Source: Kushneria marisflavi
Lineage (GTDB): Bacteria; Pseudomonadota; Gammaproteobacteria; Pseudomonadales; Halomonadaceae
Length of the DNA stretch: 64,000 nt
NCBI RefSeq assembly: GCF_002157205.1
Contig: NZ_CP021358.1
Coordinates: 2,728,001 to 2,792,000, forward strand
Reading direction: 5' to 3'
Numbering within the stretch: the first letter of the stretch is position 1; each line of letters starts with the position of its first letter. A program made the position numbers and the translations under genes. Positions 9,246 to 19,124 of this stretch are shown here, piece after piece. The notes beneath the pieces are model-generated. The model had not been told where the DNA came from and did no database searches. It worked only from the letters and a program-made list of their open reading frames with translations.

Positions 9246-12200
9246 ATGACCACGCCCTTTGTACATTTGCGACTGCACAGTGAATATTCGCTGACTGACG
9301 GGCTGATTCGGCTCAAGGCGCTGACGCAGAAGGCCGTCGAGGTCGGTCAGCCGGCGCTGGCCGTCACTGACGAAACGAACCTGTTCGGGCTGGTCAAGAT
9401 TTATAAACAGGCGCAGGGCGCCGGGCTCAAGGCGATCGTGGGCAGCGATGTCTGGCTCTACAACGCTCAGGATCCGGCCCATCCCTATCGCCTGACCCTT
9501 TTGGCCATGAATCAGACCGGCTATCTCAATCTGACCGAGCTGATCTCCCGAGCCTGGCAGCACGGCCAGCAGCAGGGGCGGGCCTATCTCCACAAGGAGT
9601 GGATTTTTGAGCAGAGCGAGGGGCTGATCGCACTGTCGGGCGCGCGGGAAGGCGAAATCGGACGCTATCTGCTCCACGGTCATGCCGAGACGGCCCGCGA
9701 ACTGCTCACCGATTGGCAACGCTTTTTCCCCGACCGGTTCTATCTGGAGCTGCAGCGCACGGCGCGGGAAAACGATGAGGAATGTCTGCATCTTTCGGTG
9801 GAACTGGCCATGGAGACCGGTACGCCGGTCGTGGCGACCAACGATGTCCGCTTTTTGTCTCGCGAGGACTACTGGGCACACGAAACCCGAGTCTCGATTG
9901 CCGAGGGCAAGGCGCTGGATGACCCGCGACGCGAGACGCGCTACACCGAGGAGCAGTATTTCAAGACGCCCGAGGAGATGGCAGAACTTTTCGTCGACAT
10001 CCCCGAAGCGCTGGAAAACAGTGTCCATATCGCGGCGCGCTGCAGTGTCGAGATGCGACTGGGCGAAATCTTTCTGCCGGACTACCCGGTACCGGAAGGC
10101 CAGACCATGGAGGAGTTTTTCTGTGAGCTCTCTCATGATGGCCTGAGCCGGCGTCTGGACCTCCTGTTTGGCGGTGAGCGGCCCATCTACCCGGGGCGTT
10201 CGCGCGAAGAGCACGAACCCGAGTATCGCAAGCGGCTTGATTTCGAGCTCAACATCATCAATCAGATGGGTTTTCCCGGCTACTTCCTGATCGTGATGGA
10301 CTTCATCCGCTGGGCCAAACAAAACGATGTGCCGGTCGGGCCTGGGCGTGGCTCCGGTGCCGGCTCGCTGGTGGCCTATGCACTCGAGATCACCGACCTT
10401 GACCCGCTGGAATACGATCTGCTGTTCGAGCGCTTTTTGAACCCGGAGCGTGTCTCCATGCCCGACTTTGACGTCGACTTCTGCATGGAAAAACGTGACC
10501 GGGTCATTGACTACGTGGCCGACCGCTACGGTCGAAACGCCGTATCTCAGATCGTGACCTTCGGCACCATGGCGGCGAAGGCCGTGGTGCGTGATGTGGC
10601 CCGTGCCCAGGGCAAACCCTATTCGCTGGGCGACAAGCTCTCCAAGCTCATTCCGTTTGAGGTCGGCATGACGCTTGCCAAGGCGCATGAACAGGAAAGC
10701 GCGCTGCGCGAATTTCTGGGCGTCGACGAAGATGCCCAGGAAATCTGGGACATGGCGCGTCGACTGGAAGGTATTACCCGAGGTACCGGCAAGCACGCCG
10801 GCGGGGTTGTGATCGCACCTACCAGCCTGACCGACTTTTCGCCCTTGCTGTGCGATGAGGACGGCAGCGGGTTGATGGTGCAGTACGACAAGAACGACAT
10901 CGAAGAGGCCGGGCTGGTCAAGTTCGACTTCCTGGGGCTTCGTACGCTGACCATCATCGACTGGGCTTTGGAGATGGTCGATACGGTACGAGCGCGAGAA
11001 GGGAAGGGGGCGCTGGATATTGCCACCATCCCGCTCGATGACAAGCCGACCTTCGACATGCTGAAGAAGGCCGAGACCACGGCGGTATTTCAGCTCGAAT
11101 CCCGTGGCATGAAGGAGCTGATCAAGCGCCTCCAGCCGGATTCGCTGGAAGACATGATCGCTCTGGTGGCGCTGTTTCGCCCGGGGCCACTGCAGTCGGG
11201 CATGGTGGATGACTTCATCAACCGCAAACACGGCCGCGCTGAGCTTGCCTATCCGCACCCGGATTATCAGCACGAATGGCTCAAGAGCGTGCTGGAGCCC
11301 ACCTACGGCATCATTCTGTATCAGGAGCAGGTGATGCAGATCGCTCAGGTGCTGGCCGGCTACAGCCTGGGTCAGGCAGACATGCTGCGTCGTGCCATGG
11401 GCAAGAAAAAGCCCGAGGAGATGGCCAAGCAGCGTGCCGGCTTCATGGAGGGGTGCGCCAATAACGGGATTGATGCTGATCTGGCGGGCAACCTCTTTGA
11501 TCTGGTCGAGAAGTTTGCCGGCTACGGCTTCAACAAGTCGCACTCGGCGGCCTATGGACTGGTGTCCTATCAGACGGCCTGGCTCAAGGCACATTACCCG
11601 GCGCCCTTCATGGCAGCGGTACTCTCCACCGAGATGGACAACCTGGACAAGGTGGTGCCGTTGATCGAGGAGTGTCGACGCATGGGGCTGACCGTAACGC
11701 CGCCGGACGTCAACATCGGCAGCTACCGCTTCAGCGTCAATGAACAGGGGCAGGTGGTCTACGGGCTGGGGGCCATCCGCGGCGTGGGCGAAGGCCCGAT
11801 CGGTGCCATCGTTGAGGCGCGAGAAGCGGAAGGCCCGTTTCGTGATCTCTTTGACTTCTGCCGTCGCATTGACGGCAAGCGCATGAACAAGCGTACGCTG
11901 GAGGCGTTGATCCGCTCCGGTGCGCTGGACCATCTGGGCCCATCGCGGGCGGTACTTTTCTCGGCGCTCGAGGACGCCCTGCGGGCAGCGTCGCAGAGTC
12001 AGAATAACGCCAGCATTGGCATGGTGGACATGTTCGGTGAGGCGTTTGTCAGTGACGATGAAGCGTCACTGGACGTCTATAGCGACCATCGCGGCGCGCG
12101 CAACTGGAGTGATCGCGATCGTCTGGCCGGCGAGAAGGATACGCTGGGGCTTTATCTGACCGGTCATCCCATCGATGAATACGAGGCCGAACTCAAGCGC

Positions 12201-12755
12201 TTTGTCTCGACCCGTATCGTCGATTTAAAGCCCTCACGTGAACCCCAGCGCGTGGCCGGTCTGATCGTGGCAATGCGGACCATGAAGTCCAAGCGCGGTG
12301 ACACCATCGCCTTTGTTACCCTGGATGACCGGACCAGCCGCATCGAGGCCTCTCTCTTTGGCGAGCTTTATGACCAGGTGCGCCAGCATCTGGCGGCCGA
12401 TCGGGTCGTGATTCTTGAAGGTGAGGTTAGCCTGGATGACTATTCCGGTGGACTGCGCCTGCGGGCCAAAGAGGTGACGCCGATGGTCGAGGCCCGCGCG
12501 CGTTTTGGCGAGGCACTCGAGATTAGCATTGATGCCGAGCATATCAACGGACGTTTCAGTCGCACGCTCATGGACCGGCTGACCCCGCATCTGGATCAGG
12601 AGGGGCTGCCCATTCGTCTTCAATATCGCAACAGTCAGGCCGGCGGCTGTCTCGAATTTGATGCCCAGTGGCGAGTCTCGCCCTGTGATGAGTTGATCAC
12701 CGGGCTTCAGGAGGGCGTGGAAGGCCATCCTCAGGTCAGGCTCTGCTATCGCTGA
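9246..12755 (+). CDS. dnaE: DNA polymerase III alpha subunit DnaE
   Basis: Replicative polymerase of the chromosome. Starting at the ATG at 9246 it has 1169 residues (E. coli 1160) and begins TTPFVHLRLHSEYSLTDG, the conserved start of the PHP domain; the frame remains open to 9213 without family likeness. The catalytic aspartates D407 and D409 are in MPDFDVDFC. The polymerase core is followed by a helix-hairpin-helix region (about 850-910) and an OB-fold domain near residues 990-1070. It is full length, with no intein or frameshift seen. Confidence 0.97.
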   Translation: MTTPFVHLRLHSEYSLTDGLIRLKALTQKAVEVGQPALAVTDETNLFGLVKIYKQAQGAGLKAIVGSDVWLYNAQDPAHPYRLTLLAMNQTGYLNLTELISRAWQHGQQQGRAYLHKEWIFEQSEGLIALSGAREGEIGRYLLHGHAETARELLTDWQRFFPDRFYLELQRTARENDEECLHLSVELAMETGTPVVATNDVRFLSREDYWAHETRVSIAEGKALDDPRRETRYTEEQYFKTPEEMAELFVDIPEALENSVHIAARCSVEMRLGEIFLPDYPVPEGQTMEEFFCELSHDGLSRRLDLLFGGERPIYPGRSREEHEPEYRKRLDFELNIINQMGFPGYFLIVMDFIRWAKQNDVPVGPGRGSGAGSLVAYALEITDLDPLEYDLLFERFLNPERVSMPDFDVDFCMEKRDRVIDYVADRYGRNAVSQIVTFGTMAAKAVVRDVARAQGKPYSLGDKLSKLIPFEVGMTLAKAHEQESALREFLGVDEDAQEIWDMARRLEGITRGTGKHAGGVVIAPTSLTDFSPLLCDEDGSGLMVQYDKNDIEEAGLVKFDFLGLRTLTIIDWALEMVDTVRAREGKGALDIATIPLDDKPTFDMLKKAETTAVFQLESRGMKELIKRLQPDSLEDMIALVALFRPGPLQSGMVDDFINRKHGRAELAYPHPDYQHEWLKSVLEPTYGIILYQEQVMQIAQVLAGYSLGQADMLRRAMGKKKPEEMAKQRAGFMEGCANNGIDADLAGNLFDLVEKFAGYGFNKSHSAAYGLVSYQTAWLKAHYPAPFMAAVLSTEMDNLDKVVPLIEECRRMGLTVTPPDVNIGSYRFSVNEQGQVVYGLGAIRGVGEGPIGAIVEAREAEGPFRDLFDFCRRIDGKRMNKRTLEALIRSGALDHLGPSRAVLFSALEDALRAASQSQNNASIGMVDMFGEAFVSDDEASLDVYSDHRGARNWSDRDRLAGEKDTLGLYLTGHPIDEYEAELKRFVSTRIVDLKPSREPQRVAGLIVAMRTMKSKRGDTIAFVTLDDRTSRIEASLFGELYDQVRQHLAADRVVILEGEVSLDDYSGGLRLRAKEVTPMVEARARFGEALEISIDAEHINGRFSRTLMDRLTPHLDQEGLPIRLQYRNSQAGGCLEFDAQWRVSPCDELITGLQEGVEGHPQVRLCYR

Positions 12756-12780
12756 CGCCGTCATCCCTGACGCAATTGAT

Positions 12781-12822
12781 CCATCGAGACGACATCGCAA
12801 TGCAATGGATGTCGTCTCATGG
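12781..12822 (+). other. Long hairpin between dnaE and accA
   Basis: GAGACGACATC (12786-12796) pairs perfectly with GATGTCGTCTC (12808-12818) around an 11-base loop. The stem extends by CCAT (12781-12784) with ATGG (12819-12822) past one bulged C, for 15 pairs in total. No T run follows, so it is not a standard intrinsic terminator. It could be a Rho-independent-like stall, an RNA stability element or a REP-type element. Confidence 0.5.
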
Positions 12823-12955
12823 TTGCACCCAACGCCCACAATGGGATAATGACCCACCGATTCACCGACGCCGTGCGCTGCCTATCCGTGCCGCGACGGT
12901 CCAGGCCGATACTGTCGTGCACGCCCTGCGCTGCTCGCGTTGATGAAAGAGCTCT

Positions 12956-13921
12956 GTGACGACCCCTATGAATCCAAATTATCTCGACTTTGAACAGCCG
13001 ATTGCCGAACTGCAGGCCAAGATCGAAGAACTGCGGCTGGTGGGCAACGATAGCAAGATCAACATCAGTGACGAGATCGCCAAGCTTGAGGAGAAAAGCC
13101 GCAAGCTGACCGAACAGATCTTTCGCGATCTGACCTCGTGGCAGGTGTCTCAGCTATCCCGTCACCCTCAGCGTCCCTATACGCTGGACTATCTTGACGA
13201 AATCTTCACCGAATTCGACGAACTCCACGGCGATCGCAGTTTCTCGGACGATGCCGCGCTGATTGGTGGCGTGGCGCGTCTTGATGACCGCCCGGTGATG
13301 GTCATCGGCCATCAGAAGGGCCGAACGGTCAAGGACAAGGTGCGCCGTAACTTCGGCATGCCGCGTCCGGAAGGCTATCGCAAGGCCTGTCGCCTGATGG
13401 AGATGGCCGAGCGGTTTCACATGCCCATCCTGACGTTTATCGATACGCCCGGCGCCTATCCGGGGATTGATGCCGAAGAGCGTGGACAGAGTGAAGCCAT
13501 CGCCCGCAATCTGGCCGTCATGTCGCGCCTGAAAACGCCCATCATCTCGACCGTGATCGGTGAGGGCGGCTCCGGCGGGGCTCTGGCCATCGGCGTATGT
13601 GACTCGCTGGCCATGCTGCAGTTTTCCACCTACTCGGTGATCTCGCCGGAAGGGTGCGCCTCGATTCTGTGGAAAAGCGCCGACCGCGCCTCGGACGCCG
13701 CTCAGGCCATGGGCATTACGGCGACCCGGCTCAAGGAGCTCGGGTTCGTGGATGAACTGATCGAGGAGCCGCTGGGCGGCGCGCATCGCCACATGTCCGA
13801 GATGGGGCGTCGTCTCAAGATTTCCCTGCTTCAGCAGCTGGACGTTTTGCAGGCCATGGACACCCAGTCCCTGCTCGAGCGCCGCTACGAGCGCCTGATG
13901 AGCTACGGTGCTCTCGACTGA
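12956..13921 (+). CDS. accA: Acetyl-CoA carboxylase carboxyltransferase alpha subunit
   Basis: With AccD it forms the carboxyltransferase that moves CO2 from biotin to acetyl-CoA, giving malonyl-CoA, the first committed step of fatty acid synthesis. It has 321 residues with the conserved N-terminus [19 protein letters not shown] and the crotonase-like core with [20 protein letters not shown]. The start is uncertain: GTG at 12956 has AAAGAG 4 bases upstream, while ATG at 12968 fits the family N-terminus better (317 residues) but has no ribosome site at normal spacing. accD, accB and accC are not in the window. Confidence 0.95.
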   Translation: MTTPMNPNYLDFEQPIAELQAKIEELRLVGNDSKINISDEIAKLEEKSRKLTEQIFRDLTSWQVSQLSRHPQRPYTLDYLDEIFTEFDELHGDRSFSDDAALIGGVARLDDRPVMVIGHQKGRTVKDKVRRNFGMPRPEGYRKACRLMEMAERFHMPILTFIDTPGAYPGIDAEERGQSEAIARNLAVMSRLKTPIISTVIGEGGSGGALAIGVCDSLAMLQFSTYSVISPEGCASILWKSADRASDAAQAMGITATRLKELGFVDELIEEPLGGAHRHMSEMGRRLKISLLQQLDVLQAMDTQSLLERRYERLMSYGALD

Positions 13922-13950
13922 TCGACACGTTGCTCAATCACGACAACATC

Positions 13951-13977
13951 ACGGGAAGGCTCTGCCTTCCCGTTTTT
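13951..13977 (+). terminator. Intrinsic terminator after accA
   Basis: ACGGGAAGGC (13951-13960) pairs with GCCTTCCCGT (13964-13973) across a TCT loop and runs into TTTTT. It ends the accA transcript and separates it from tilS. Confidence 0.85.
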
Positions 13978-14052
13978 GATGGTTAAAACGCCTCTGGGCA
14001 TTTTGCCCTGTAGCTCCTGTCCACCCCCGTCGAGCACGGAGTCTCTTCTGCC

Positions 14053-15372
14053 ATGACGTCATCGCTTGAGGCGCGTATCGATCATGCCATGGCAGCACTG
14101 CATTCTCGCGCGGCAACCTCCACGCTCTGGGTCGCGCTGTCCGGTGGTCGCGACAGTACCTGTCTTTTGCTGCTGGCTGCCCATGCGGTGCAGCGCTATC
14201 CCGGCGTTACCCTGCACGCTGTTCATGTTCATCACGGGCTGCAACCGGCCGCCGATGGCTTTGTCGAGTCAGCGCAGGAAGCCTGCGACCGGCTGGGGGT
14301 GGTCCTCCATGTCGAACGGGTGAGGCCTGAAACACGTGACGGACTTGAAGCCGATGCACGTCGTGCCCGCTACGCCGTGTTTGAAGCGCTGCTCTCACCC
14401 GGCGATACCCTGTGGATGGCCCATCATCGCGATGATCAGGCCGAAACGCTGCTCTATCGCCTGATGCGAGGTGGCGGCGTGCGGGGTCTTGCCGGTATGC
14501 CGGCGCGTCGAGCTCTGGGGGCGGGCTGGCTCGAACGCCCGCTGCTGGAAACGAGTCGAGCAGACATTGATGCCCGTCTGGCCGAGACCCCCATCGCCTG
14601 GTGCGATGACCCTACCAATCATGACGCTATTCAGGACCGCAACTACCTGCGCCATCACGTCATGACGCCCCTGAAGGCGCGCTGGCCGGCGGCGTCCGAA
14701 CAGATCGCGCGCAGCGCCGATTATCTGCGCGAGGCGGACGAGCTCCTGCAGGTGCTGGCCGAGATGGATCTGGCGGCGCTGGGGGATACGCCCGATCGTC
14801 TGCCCCGCACGCAGCTGTGTCATTTGAGCCGCCCGAGGCAGCGGCTGGTAATCGAGGCGGCGCTACGACGCCTGGCGCTGACATTACCGCCGCGTGGACG
14901 GCTGGAGACCCTGCTGGATCAGCTGGCGGGCGCCGGTCAGGATCGACGAATGTGTGTTGATTGGCCCGGCGCGCAGGCACGGCTCTGGCGAGGAGAGTTG
15001 TTGCTGCTTCCTGAAAATGAAGCAAGGGTTTCAGAAATTTCGTGGCCGCTCGATTGGGATGGTCAGACGCCGATCAACACCCCGCTGGGTATCGTGCACG
15101 ATCGACTAACGCCGATGACAGGTGGTCAGCCAGCGCTGACACTGGTCTCTCGAGTCGGCGGGGAGCGGCTCAGGCTTCACGGGCAGCGTCGCCCGCTCAA
15201 AAAACTGTTGCAGGAGCAGGGCATACCGCCATGGCAGCGCGACCGGGTCGTGGTCGTGTGGCATGGCGAGACACCGGTCGGCGTTCTGGGGCCCTTGAGG
15301 CTGGCAGCCGATGGCTGGACACTGGAAGGCCCCGAACATCCTGAAGGTTCAGGGCGTGTTGATCCTGAGTGA
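14053..15372 (+). CDS. tilS: tRNA(Ile)-lysidine synthase TilS
   Basis: Converts C34 of the CAU anticodon of tRNA-Ile2 to lysidine, using ATP and lysine, so that the tRNA reads AUA. The PP-loop motif SGGRDS is at residues 30-35 (usually SGGxDS). The N-terminal ATPase domain is followed by a linker and the C-terminal TilS domain with RPLKKLLQEQGIPPW. It has 439 residues (E. coli 432). GGAGT lies 11 bases before the ATG. Its last 24 bases overlap the end of the convergent ppx gene. Confidence 0.95.
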   Translation: MTSSLEARIDHAMAALHSRAATSTLWVALSGGRDSTCLLLLAAHAVQRYPGVTLHAVHVHHGLQPAADGFVESAQEACDRLGVVLHVERVRPETRDGLEADARRARYAVFEALLSPGDTLWMAHHRDDQAETLLYRLMRGGGVRGLAGMPARRALGAGWLERPLLETSRADIDARLAETPIAWCDDPTNHDAIQDRNYLRHHVMTPLKARWPAASEQIARSADYLREADELLQVLAEMDLAALGDTPDRLPRTQLCHLSRPRQRLVIEAALRRLALTLPPRGRLETLLDQLAGAGQDRRMCVDWPGAQARLWRGELLLLPENEARVSEISWPLDWDGQTPINTPLGIVHDRLTPMTGGQPALTLVSRVGGERLRLHGQRRPLKKLLQEQGIPPWQRDRVVVVWHGETPVGVLGPLRLAADGWTLEGPEHPEGSGRVDPE

Positions 15373-16860
15373 CAGTCCCGCCCGCTGCTGCCACTGGTGC
15401 TCGAGCGCCAGATCCTGACGCAACAGATCGGGGATCGGTGACGGAAAGGTCAGTACCAGAGTGTCCTCCTCGGCGTAGAGCGCTGGCTGCCAGTCGGTGG
15501 ACGATTCGCGGGCGCGGCAGAGCACCACGGCCAGTCGAAGCAGCTGTGCCAGTCGCATGAGCACGTCTGAGGGCAGGGCGGCGCGATGTTCCGGTGGCGG
15601 TTCGGGAAGCTGGCGTCGGTGGGCCTGCACCAGCCAGGCCAGCGCCAGCTGGTCGGGCAGGGAAAATCCCGGCATGTCGCTGTTGGCCAGCAGGTAGCTG
15701 CCATGTTGGTGATAGCGATTATGGGCCACGCCCAGACCGATTTCGTGAACCATGGCGGCCTGCTCAAGCAGCTGACGTGATGCGTCATCCAGCGAAAGGG
15801 AAGTGTCAAGCTGGTCAAACAGCGTCAGGGCAGTGGCCGCGACATGATCGACGTGTTGAGCGTCGACCTGATATTGACGCTGCATGTCGCTCAGGGTGGT
15901 ATGACGTACGTCATGCCGGGTGTCGCGCGCGAGTAGATCCAGCAGTACGCCGTCGCGCAGCGCGCCGTTGGTGTGCTGCATGTGTTCAAGATTCAGTGCC
16001 TCGAAGATGGCACTTAAAATGGCGATGCCTGCCGGGAAAACGCGCGCACGATTGCTTTTGAGCCCGGGCAGGCTGACACGGTCAAGATGCCCCAGTTCGA
16101 TCAGCTTCTGGCGCAGCTCTGCGAGGCCTTCCCGTGTGATTTCGCCCTTTTTTAAACGTGGGTGTATCGCTCTCAGGGTGGCAGCCGCTGCCTTGATGGT
16201 ACCCGAGGTGCCGATGGCGCGCTGCCAGCCCAGCCGTCGATAGTGTGCGGTGATATTGGCAAGTTCCAGCCGGGCGGCCTGCTCGGCGCTGGCCATGGTG
16301 GCCTCGGTAATGTCGCCGTTATCAAAAAAACGTCGCGTATAGACCACACAGCCCATTTCAAGACTTTCAAGCGCCAGTGGGCGGGTGCCGCTGCCCACGA
16401 TCAGCTCTGTCGAGCCGCCGCCGATATCGGCGACCAGGCAGTGGGCGGTGTCTTCCTGCCAGGCGGTCGAGGCGCCCTGATAGATCAGCCGGGCTTCCTC
16501 ACGTCCTGAAATGGTTTCGATGCGCTGTCCCAGGCATTGTTCGGCACGAATGACAAAGTCGATGCTGTTGGCGGCCGTGCGCAGGGCGTTGGTGCCGACC
16601 ACCCGCAGCCGGTCAACCCGGTGCTCATCGATGATCGTGCCAAACTCTTTCAGACATTCCAGTGCGCGGATCATCACGTTTTCGTCGAGCTGGCCCTGAT
16701 CATCCAGTCCTGCCGCCAGCTGTACCTTTTTGCTGCGCTTCTCAAGCTCTGTAAAGTGGCCGTTGTCTACCTCCACGATCAGAAGGTGAAAGCTGTTGGA
16801 TCCGAGATCCACTGCGGCAAGGCGCAGAGCGGCGGAAGGAGATGTCTGAAAATTCGTCAT
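15349..16860 (-). CDS. ppx: Exopolyphosphatase Ppx
   Basis: Removes terminal phosphates from polyphosphate; related enzymes also hydrolyse pppGpp. The 503-residue protein has the actin-like ATPase fold with AAVDLGSNSFHLLIVEV at the N-terminus and ADIGGGSTELIVG further in, and a C-terminal HD-like helical region that begins near VHEIGLG. It lies next to the thioredoxin-rho pair as in Pseudomonas, but ppk, which makes polyphosphate, is about 9 kb away rather than adjacent. Its 3' end overlaps tilS by 24 bases in convergent orientation. Confidence 0.95.
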   Translation of the reverse strand: MTNFQTSPSAALRLAAVDLGSNSFHLLIVEVDNGHFTELEKRSKKVQLAAGLDDQGQLDENVMIRALECLKEFGTIIDEHRVDRLRVVGTNALRTAANSIDFVIRAEQCLGQRIETISGREEARLIYQGASTAWQEDTAHCLVADIGGGSTELIVGSGTRPLALESLEMGCVVYTRRFFDNGDITEATMASAEQAARLELANITAHYRRLGWQRAIGTSGTIKAAAATLRAIHPRLKKGEITREGLAELRQKLIELGHLDRVSLPGLKSNRARVFPAGIAILSAIFEALNLEHMQHTNGALRDGVLLDLLARDTRHDVRHTTLSDMQRQYQVDAQHVDHVAATALTLFDQLDTSLSLDDASRQLLEQAAMVHEIGLGVAHNRYHQHGSYLLANSDMPGFSLPDQLALAWLVQAHRRQLPEPPPEHRAALPSDVLMRLAQLLRLAVVLCRARESSTDWQPALYAEEDTLVLTFPSPIPDLLRQDLALEHQWQQRAGLSLRINTP

Positions 16861-16919
16861 GAGCCTGTATCCATGGCGTTGCTGCCCTGGCAGGCCCTGC
16901 GCATCAGGCCCCAGGTCAG

Positions 16920-16947
16920 ATAATGGTTCGCCAAAGAGTGATGTCAG
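16920..16947 (-). promoter_or_regulatory. Candidate promoter for ppx
   Basis: On the minus strand CTGACA (16942-16947, 5 of 6 consensus positions) and CATTAT (16920-16925, 4 of 6) are 16 bases apart, 60-90 bases ahead of the ppx start in the region divergent from the thioredoxin gene. Pattern match only. Confidence 0.35.
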
Positions 16948-17012
16948 GCTGATATCATGTCAATTGCTTAAACCAACAGGTCGCTTTCAAGACCGGCAAG
17001 GACACGACGTCG

Positions 17013-17348
17013 ATGGGAAAGGATGTGAATATCATTACCGATCTGGACGAAAACCGCTTCGAGCAGGAGGTGGCCAATCGGCACGAGCCGGCACTGGTGG
17101 TGCTGAAAGCCGACTGGTGCAGACCGTGTCGTATACTGATGCCGACCCTTGAGGAAGTGGCCCGGCACTACGCTGAACAGGTGAAGGTCTATCGTGTCGA
17201 CATCAATGAATCACCGGCATTGGCGGGACGCCTGGGCGCCAGAGGTGTGCCGACGATGTGTCTTTTCGTCGATGGCACCCTTGAGGCCACACGCGTTGGT
17301 GCCCTTTCCAGAGTGCAGTTACACCAGCTCCTTGATGAGCATCTTTAA
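17013..17348 (+). CDS. Thioredoxin-family protein upstream of rho
   Basis: A 111-residue single-domain thioredoxin fold, probably cytoplasmic since no signal peptide is seen. The redox motif is WCRPC (C36 and C39) where classical TrxA has WCGPC. The cis-proline is P80 in RGVPTMCLF, and an extra cysteine, C83, sits close to it. Position next to rho and ppx matches trxA of Pseudomonas, so it may be the cell's main thioredoxin or a divergent paralogue. The Arg between the cysteines would be expected to alter redox potential and partner choice; that is inference. AGGA lies 11 bases before the ATG. Confidence 0.9.
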   Translation: MGKDVNIITDLDENRFEQEVANRHEPALVVLKADWCRPCRILMPTLEEVARHYAEQVKVYRVDINESPALAGRLGARGVPTMCLFVDGTLEATRVGALSRVQLHQLLDEHL

Positions 17349-17764
17349 ATACACCCTTCGGTCCCTGTGCTCGAATCGGTAGCCTGCGGGATAATAAAAG
17401 GGCTTGCGTCGACGATCAGCGTTGTCTAACATCGGTGCGTTCGCCTGATTTCAGCTGCTAGCCAGCCGCCGAACGAGCCCGCAGGGTCATATTGCTTTTC
17501 TCCCAGTCTGCCACGCCATTTCTCAAGCAGACGAACTGACCCTGACGCGATCGGTGCTGAACTCGGGTTTTACCGTCATGTTACTTCTTTCCTTCGAACG
17601 AGGCGCTTTTCGGGTGTATCTCCACAGCCGGGGTTTCAATAACCATCAGGCGTCGAGACCCCGCGGGCTCTGACGACAAATCAGGCGGTATTCAAGATAC
17701 CGTTTCCTGTCCCGGCCGCATCTCTTACAGCCATGCTGACTAAAGCGATTTCCGAATCAAGCCG
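17349..17764 (+). other. rho leader region
   Basis: 416 bases with no supported gene. A candidate promoter is TTGCGT (17404-17409), 17 bases, then TAACAT (17427-17432), both weak matches. No intrinsic terminator is seen, so the thioredoxin transcript could enter rho. A 31-codon open frame at 17578-17673 has no good ribosome site. In E. coli the rho leader is the site of Rho autoregulation, and a long untranslated leader here is compatible with that. Confidence 0.5.
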
Positions 17765-19024
17765 ATGAATCTAACCGAACTCAAGCAAAAGACTGTTCCC
17801 GAGCTGTTGGAAGTTGCCCAGGAAATGGGCATCGACAATCTGGCTCGTTCGCGCAAGCAGGACATCATCTTCGCCATCCTCAAAAAGCACGCCAAAAGCG
17901 GCGAGGATATTTATGGCGATGGCGTACTCGAAATCCTTCAGGATGGCTTTGGTTTCCTGCGCAGTGCCGACTCTTCCTATCTGGCCGGTCCCGATGACAT
18001 CTATGTCTCGCCGTCCCAGATTCGCCGCTTCAATCTTCGCAAGGGCGACTCGATCGCCGGCAAGATTCGCCCGCCCAAGGAAGGGGAGCGCTACTTTGCG
18101 CTGCTCAAGGTCAATCAGATCAACTTTGACCGCCCCGAGAACGCCAAGCACAAGATCCTGTTTGAAAACCTGACGCCGCTGTTTCCACAGGAGCGTCTGG
18201 TCATGGAGATCGGCAACGGCTCCACGGAAGACATTACCTCTCGTGTCATCGACCTGACCTCGCCGATCGGCAAGGGTCAGCGTGGCCTGATCGTCTCGCC
18301 GCCCAAGGCGGGCAAGACGATGATGCTGCAGAACATCGCCAACTCGATCACCCGCAACAATCCCGAATGTCACATGATTGTGCTGCTGATCGATGAGCGT
18401 CCCGAGGAAGTGACCGAGATGTCGCGCACCGTGCGTGGCGAAGTCGTGGCTTCTACCTTCGATGAGCCGCCGGCCCGCCACGTGCAGGTAGCCGAAATGG
18501 TCATCGAAAAGGCCAAGCGGCTGGTCGAGCACAAAAAGGACGTGGTGATCCTGCTGGACTCCATTACCCGTCTGGCCCGTGCCTACAACACCGTGGTACC
18601 AAGCTCCGGCAAGGTACTGACCGGTGGTGTCGATGCTCACGCCCTTGAAAAGCCCAAGCGCTTTTTTGGTGCGGCCCGTAACATCGAAGAGGGTGGCAGC
18701 CTGACCATCCTGGCGACCGCGCTGGTCGATACCGGCTCCAAGATGGATGAAGTCATCTTCGAGGAGTTCAAGGGCACCGGTAACATGGAAGCACATCTGG
18801 ATCGCAAGCTGGCCGAGAAGCGCGTCTACCCCGCACTCAACATCCGTCGCTCCGGCACACGTCGTGAAGACCTGATCGCCTCCGAGGATGAGATGCAGCG
18901 CATGTGGATTCTGCGCAAGCTGCTCAATCCGATGGAAGACGTGGCGGCTACCGAGTTTTTGATCGACCGCCTGAAGGATACCAAGACCAATCTGGAATTC
19001 TTCGAGGCCATGAAGCGCCGATAA
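17765..19024 (+). CDS. rho: Transcription termination factor Rho
   Basis: Hexameric RNA helicase that ends transcription at C-rich untranslated RNA. It has 419 residues, identical in length to E. coli Rho. The N-terminal helical bundle and OB-fold RNA-binding domain (GFGFLRS near residues 60-66) are followed by the RecA-like ATPase, with Walker A PPKAGKT ending at K184 and T185 and Walker [17 protein letters not shown]. The gene follows a 416-base leader and is closed by a strong hairpin. Confidence 0.98.
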   Translation: MNLTELKQKTVPELLEVAQEMGIDNLARSRKQDIIFAILKKHAKSGEDIYGDGVLEILQDGFGFLRSADSSYLAGPDDIYVSPSQIRRFNLRKGDSIAGKIRPPKEGERYFALLKVNQINFDRPENAKHKILFENLTPLFPQERLVMEIGNGSTEDITSRVIDLTSPIGKGQRGLIVSPPKAGKTMMLQNIANSITRNNPECHMIVLLIDERPEEVTEMSRTVRGEVVASTFDEPPARHVQVAEMVIEKAKRLVEHKKDVVILLDSITRLARAYNTVVPSSGKVLTGGVDAHALEKPKRFFGAARNIEEGGSLTILATALVDTGSKMDEVIFEEFKGTGNMEAHLDRKLAEKRVYPALNIRRSGTRREDLIASEDEMQRMWILRKLLNPMEDVAATEFLIDRLKDTKTNLEFFEAMKRR

Positions 19025-19070
19025 AGCGCGGGTCGGAGGCAACGGACGTACCAATGGGTCGTCTGCAGGG

Positions 19071-19098
19071 AAGGGGCAGCATGCTATGCTGCCCCTTT
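19071..19098 (+). terminator. Terminator hairpin after rho
   Basis: AAGGGGCAGCAT (19071-19082) and ATGCTGCCCCTT (19086-19097) form a perfect 12-pair stem with a 3-base loop, followed by a broken T tract (TTTGCTTTATT). It separates rho from ubiD. Confidence 0.7.
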
Positions 19099-19124
19099 GC
19101 TTTATTACGGGAGCAGGACCGGGC

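Noticed and set aside
9003-11933. 976-codon open frame on the minus strand opposite dnaE
   Set aside because: Entirely antisense to a clearly functional dnaE; its composition (His, Gln and Arg-rich, no domain) is what the codon bias of a GC-rich gene yields in the complementary frame.
16941-16963. Two ATGTCA-type repeats between ppx and the thioredoxin gene, considered as a Pho box
   Set aside because: The copies are 16 bases apart rather than the 11 required for PhoB half-sites.
17578-17673. 31-codon ORF in the rho leader, considered as a rhoL-like leader peptide
   Set aside because: Poor ribosome site, no amino acid bias and no resemblance to the E. coli leader.
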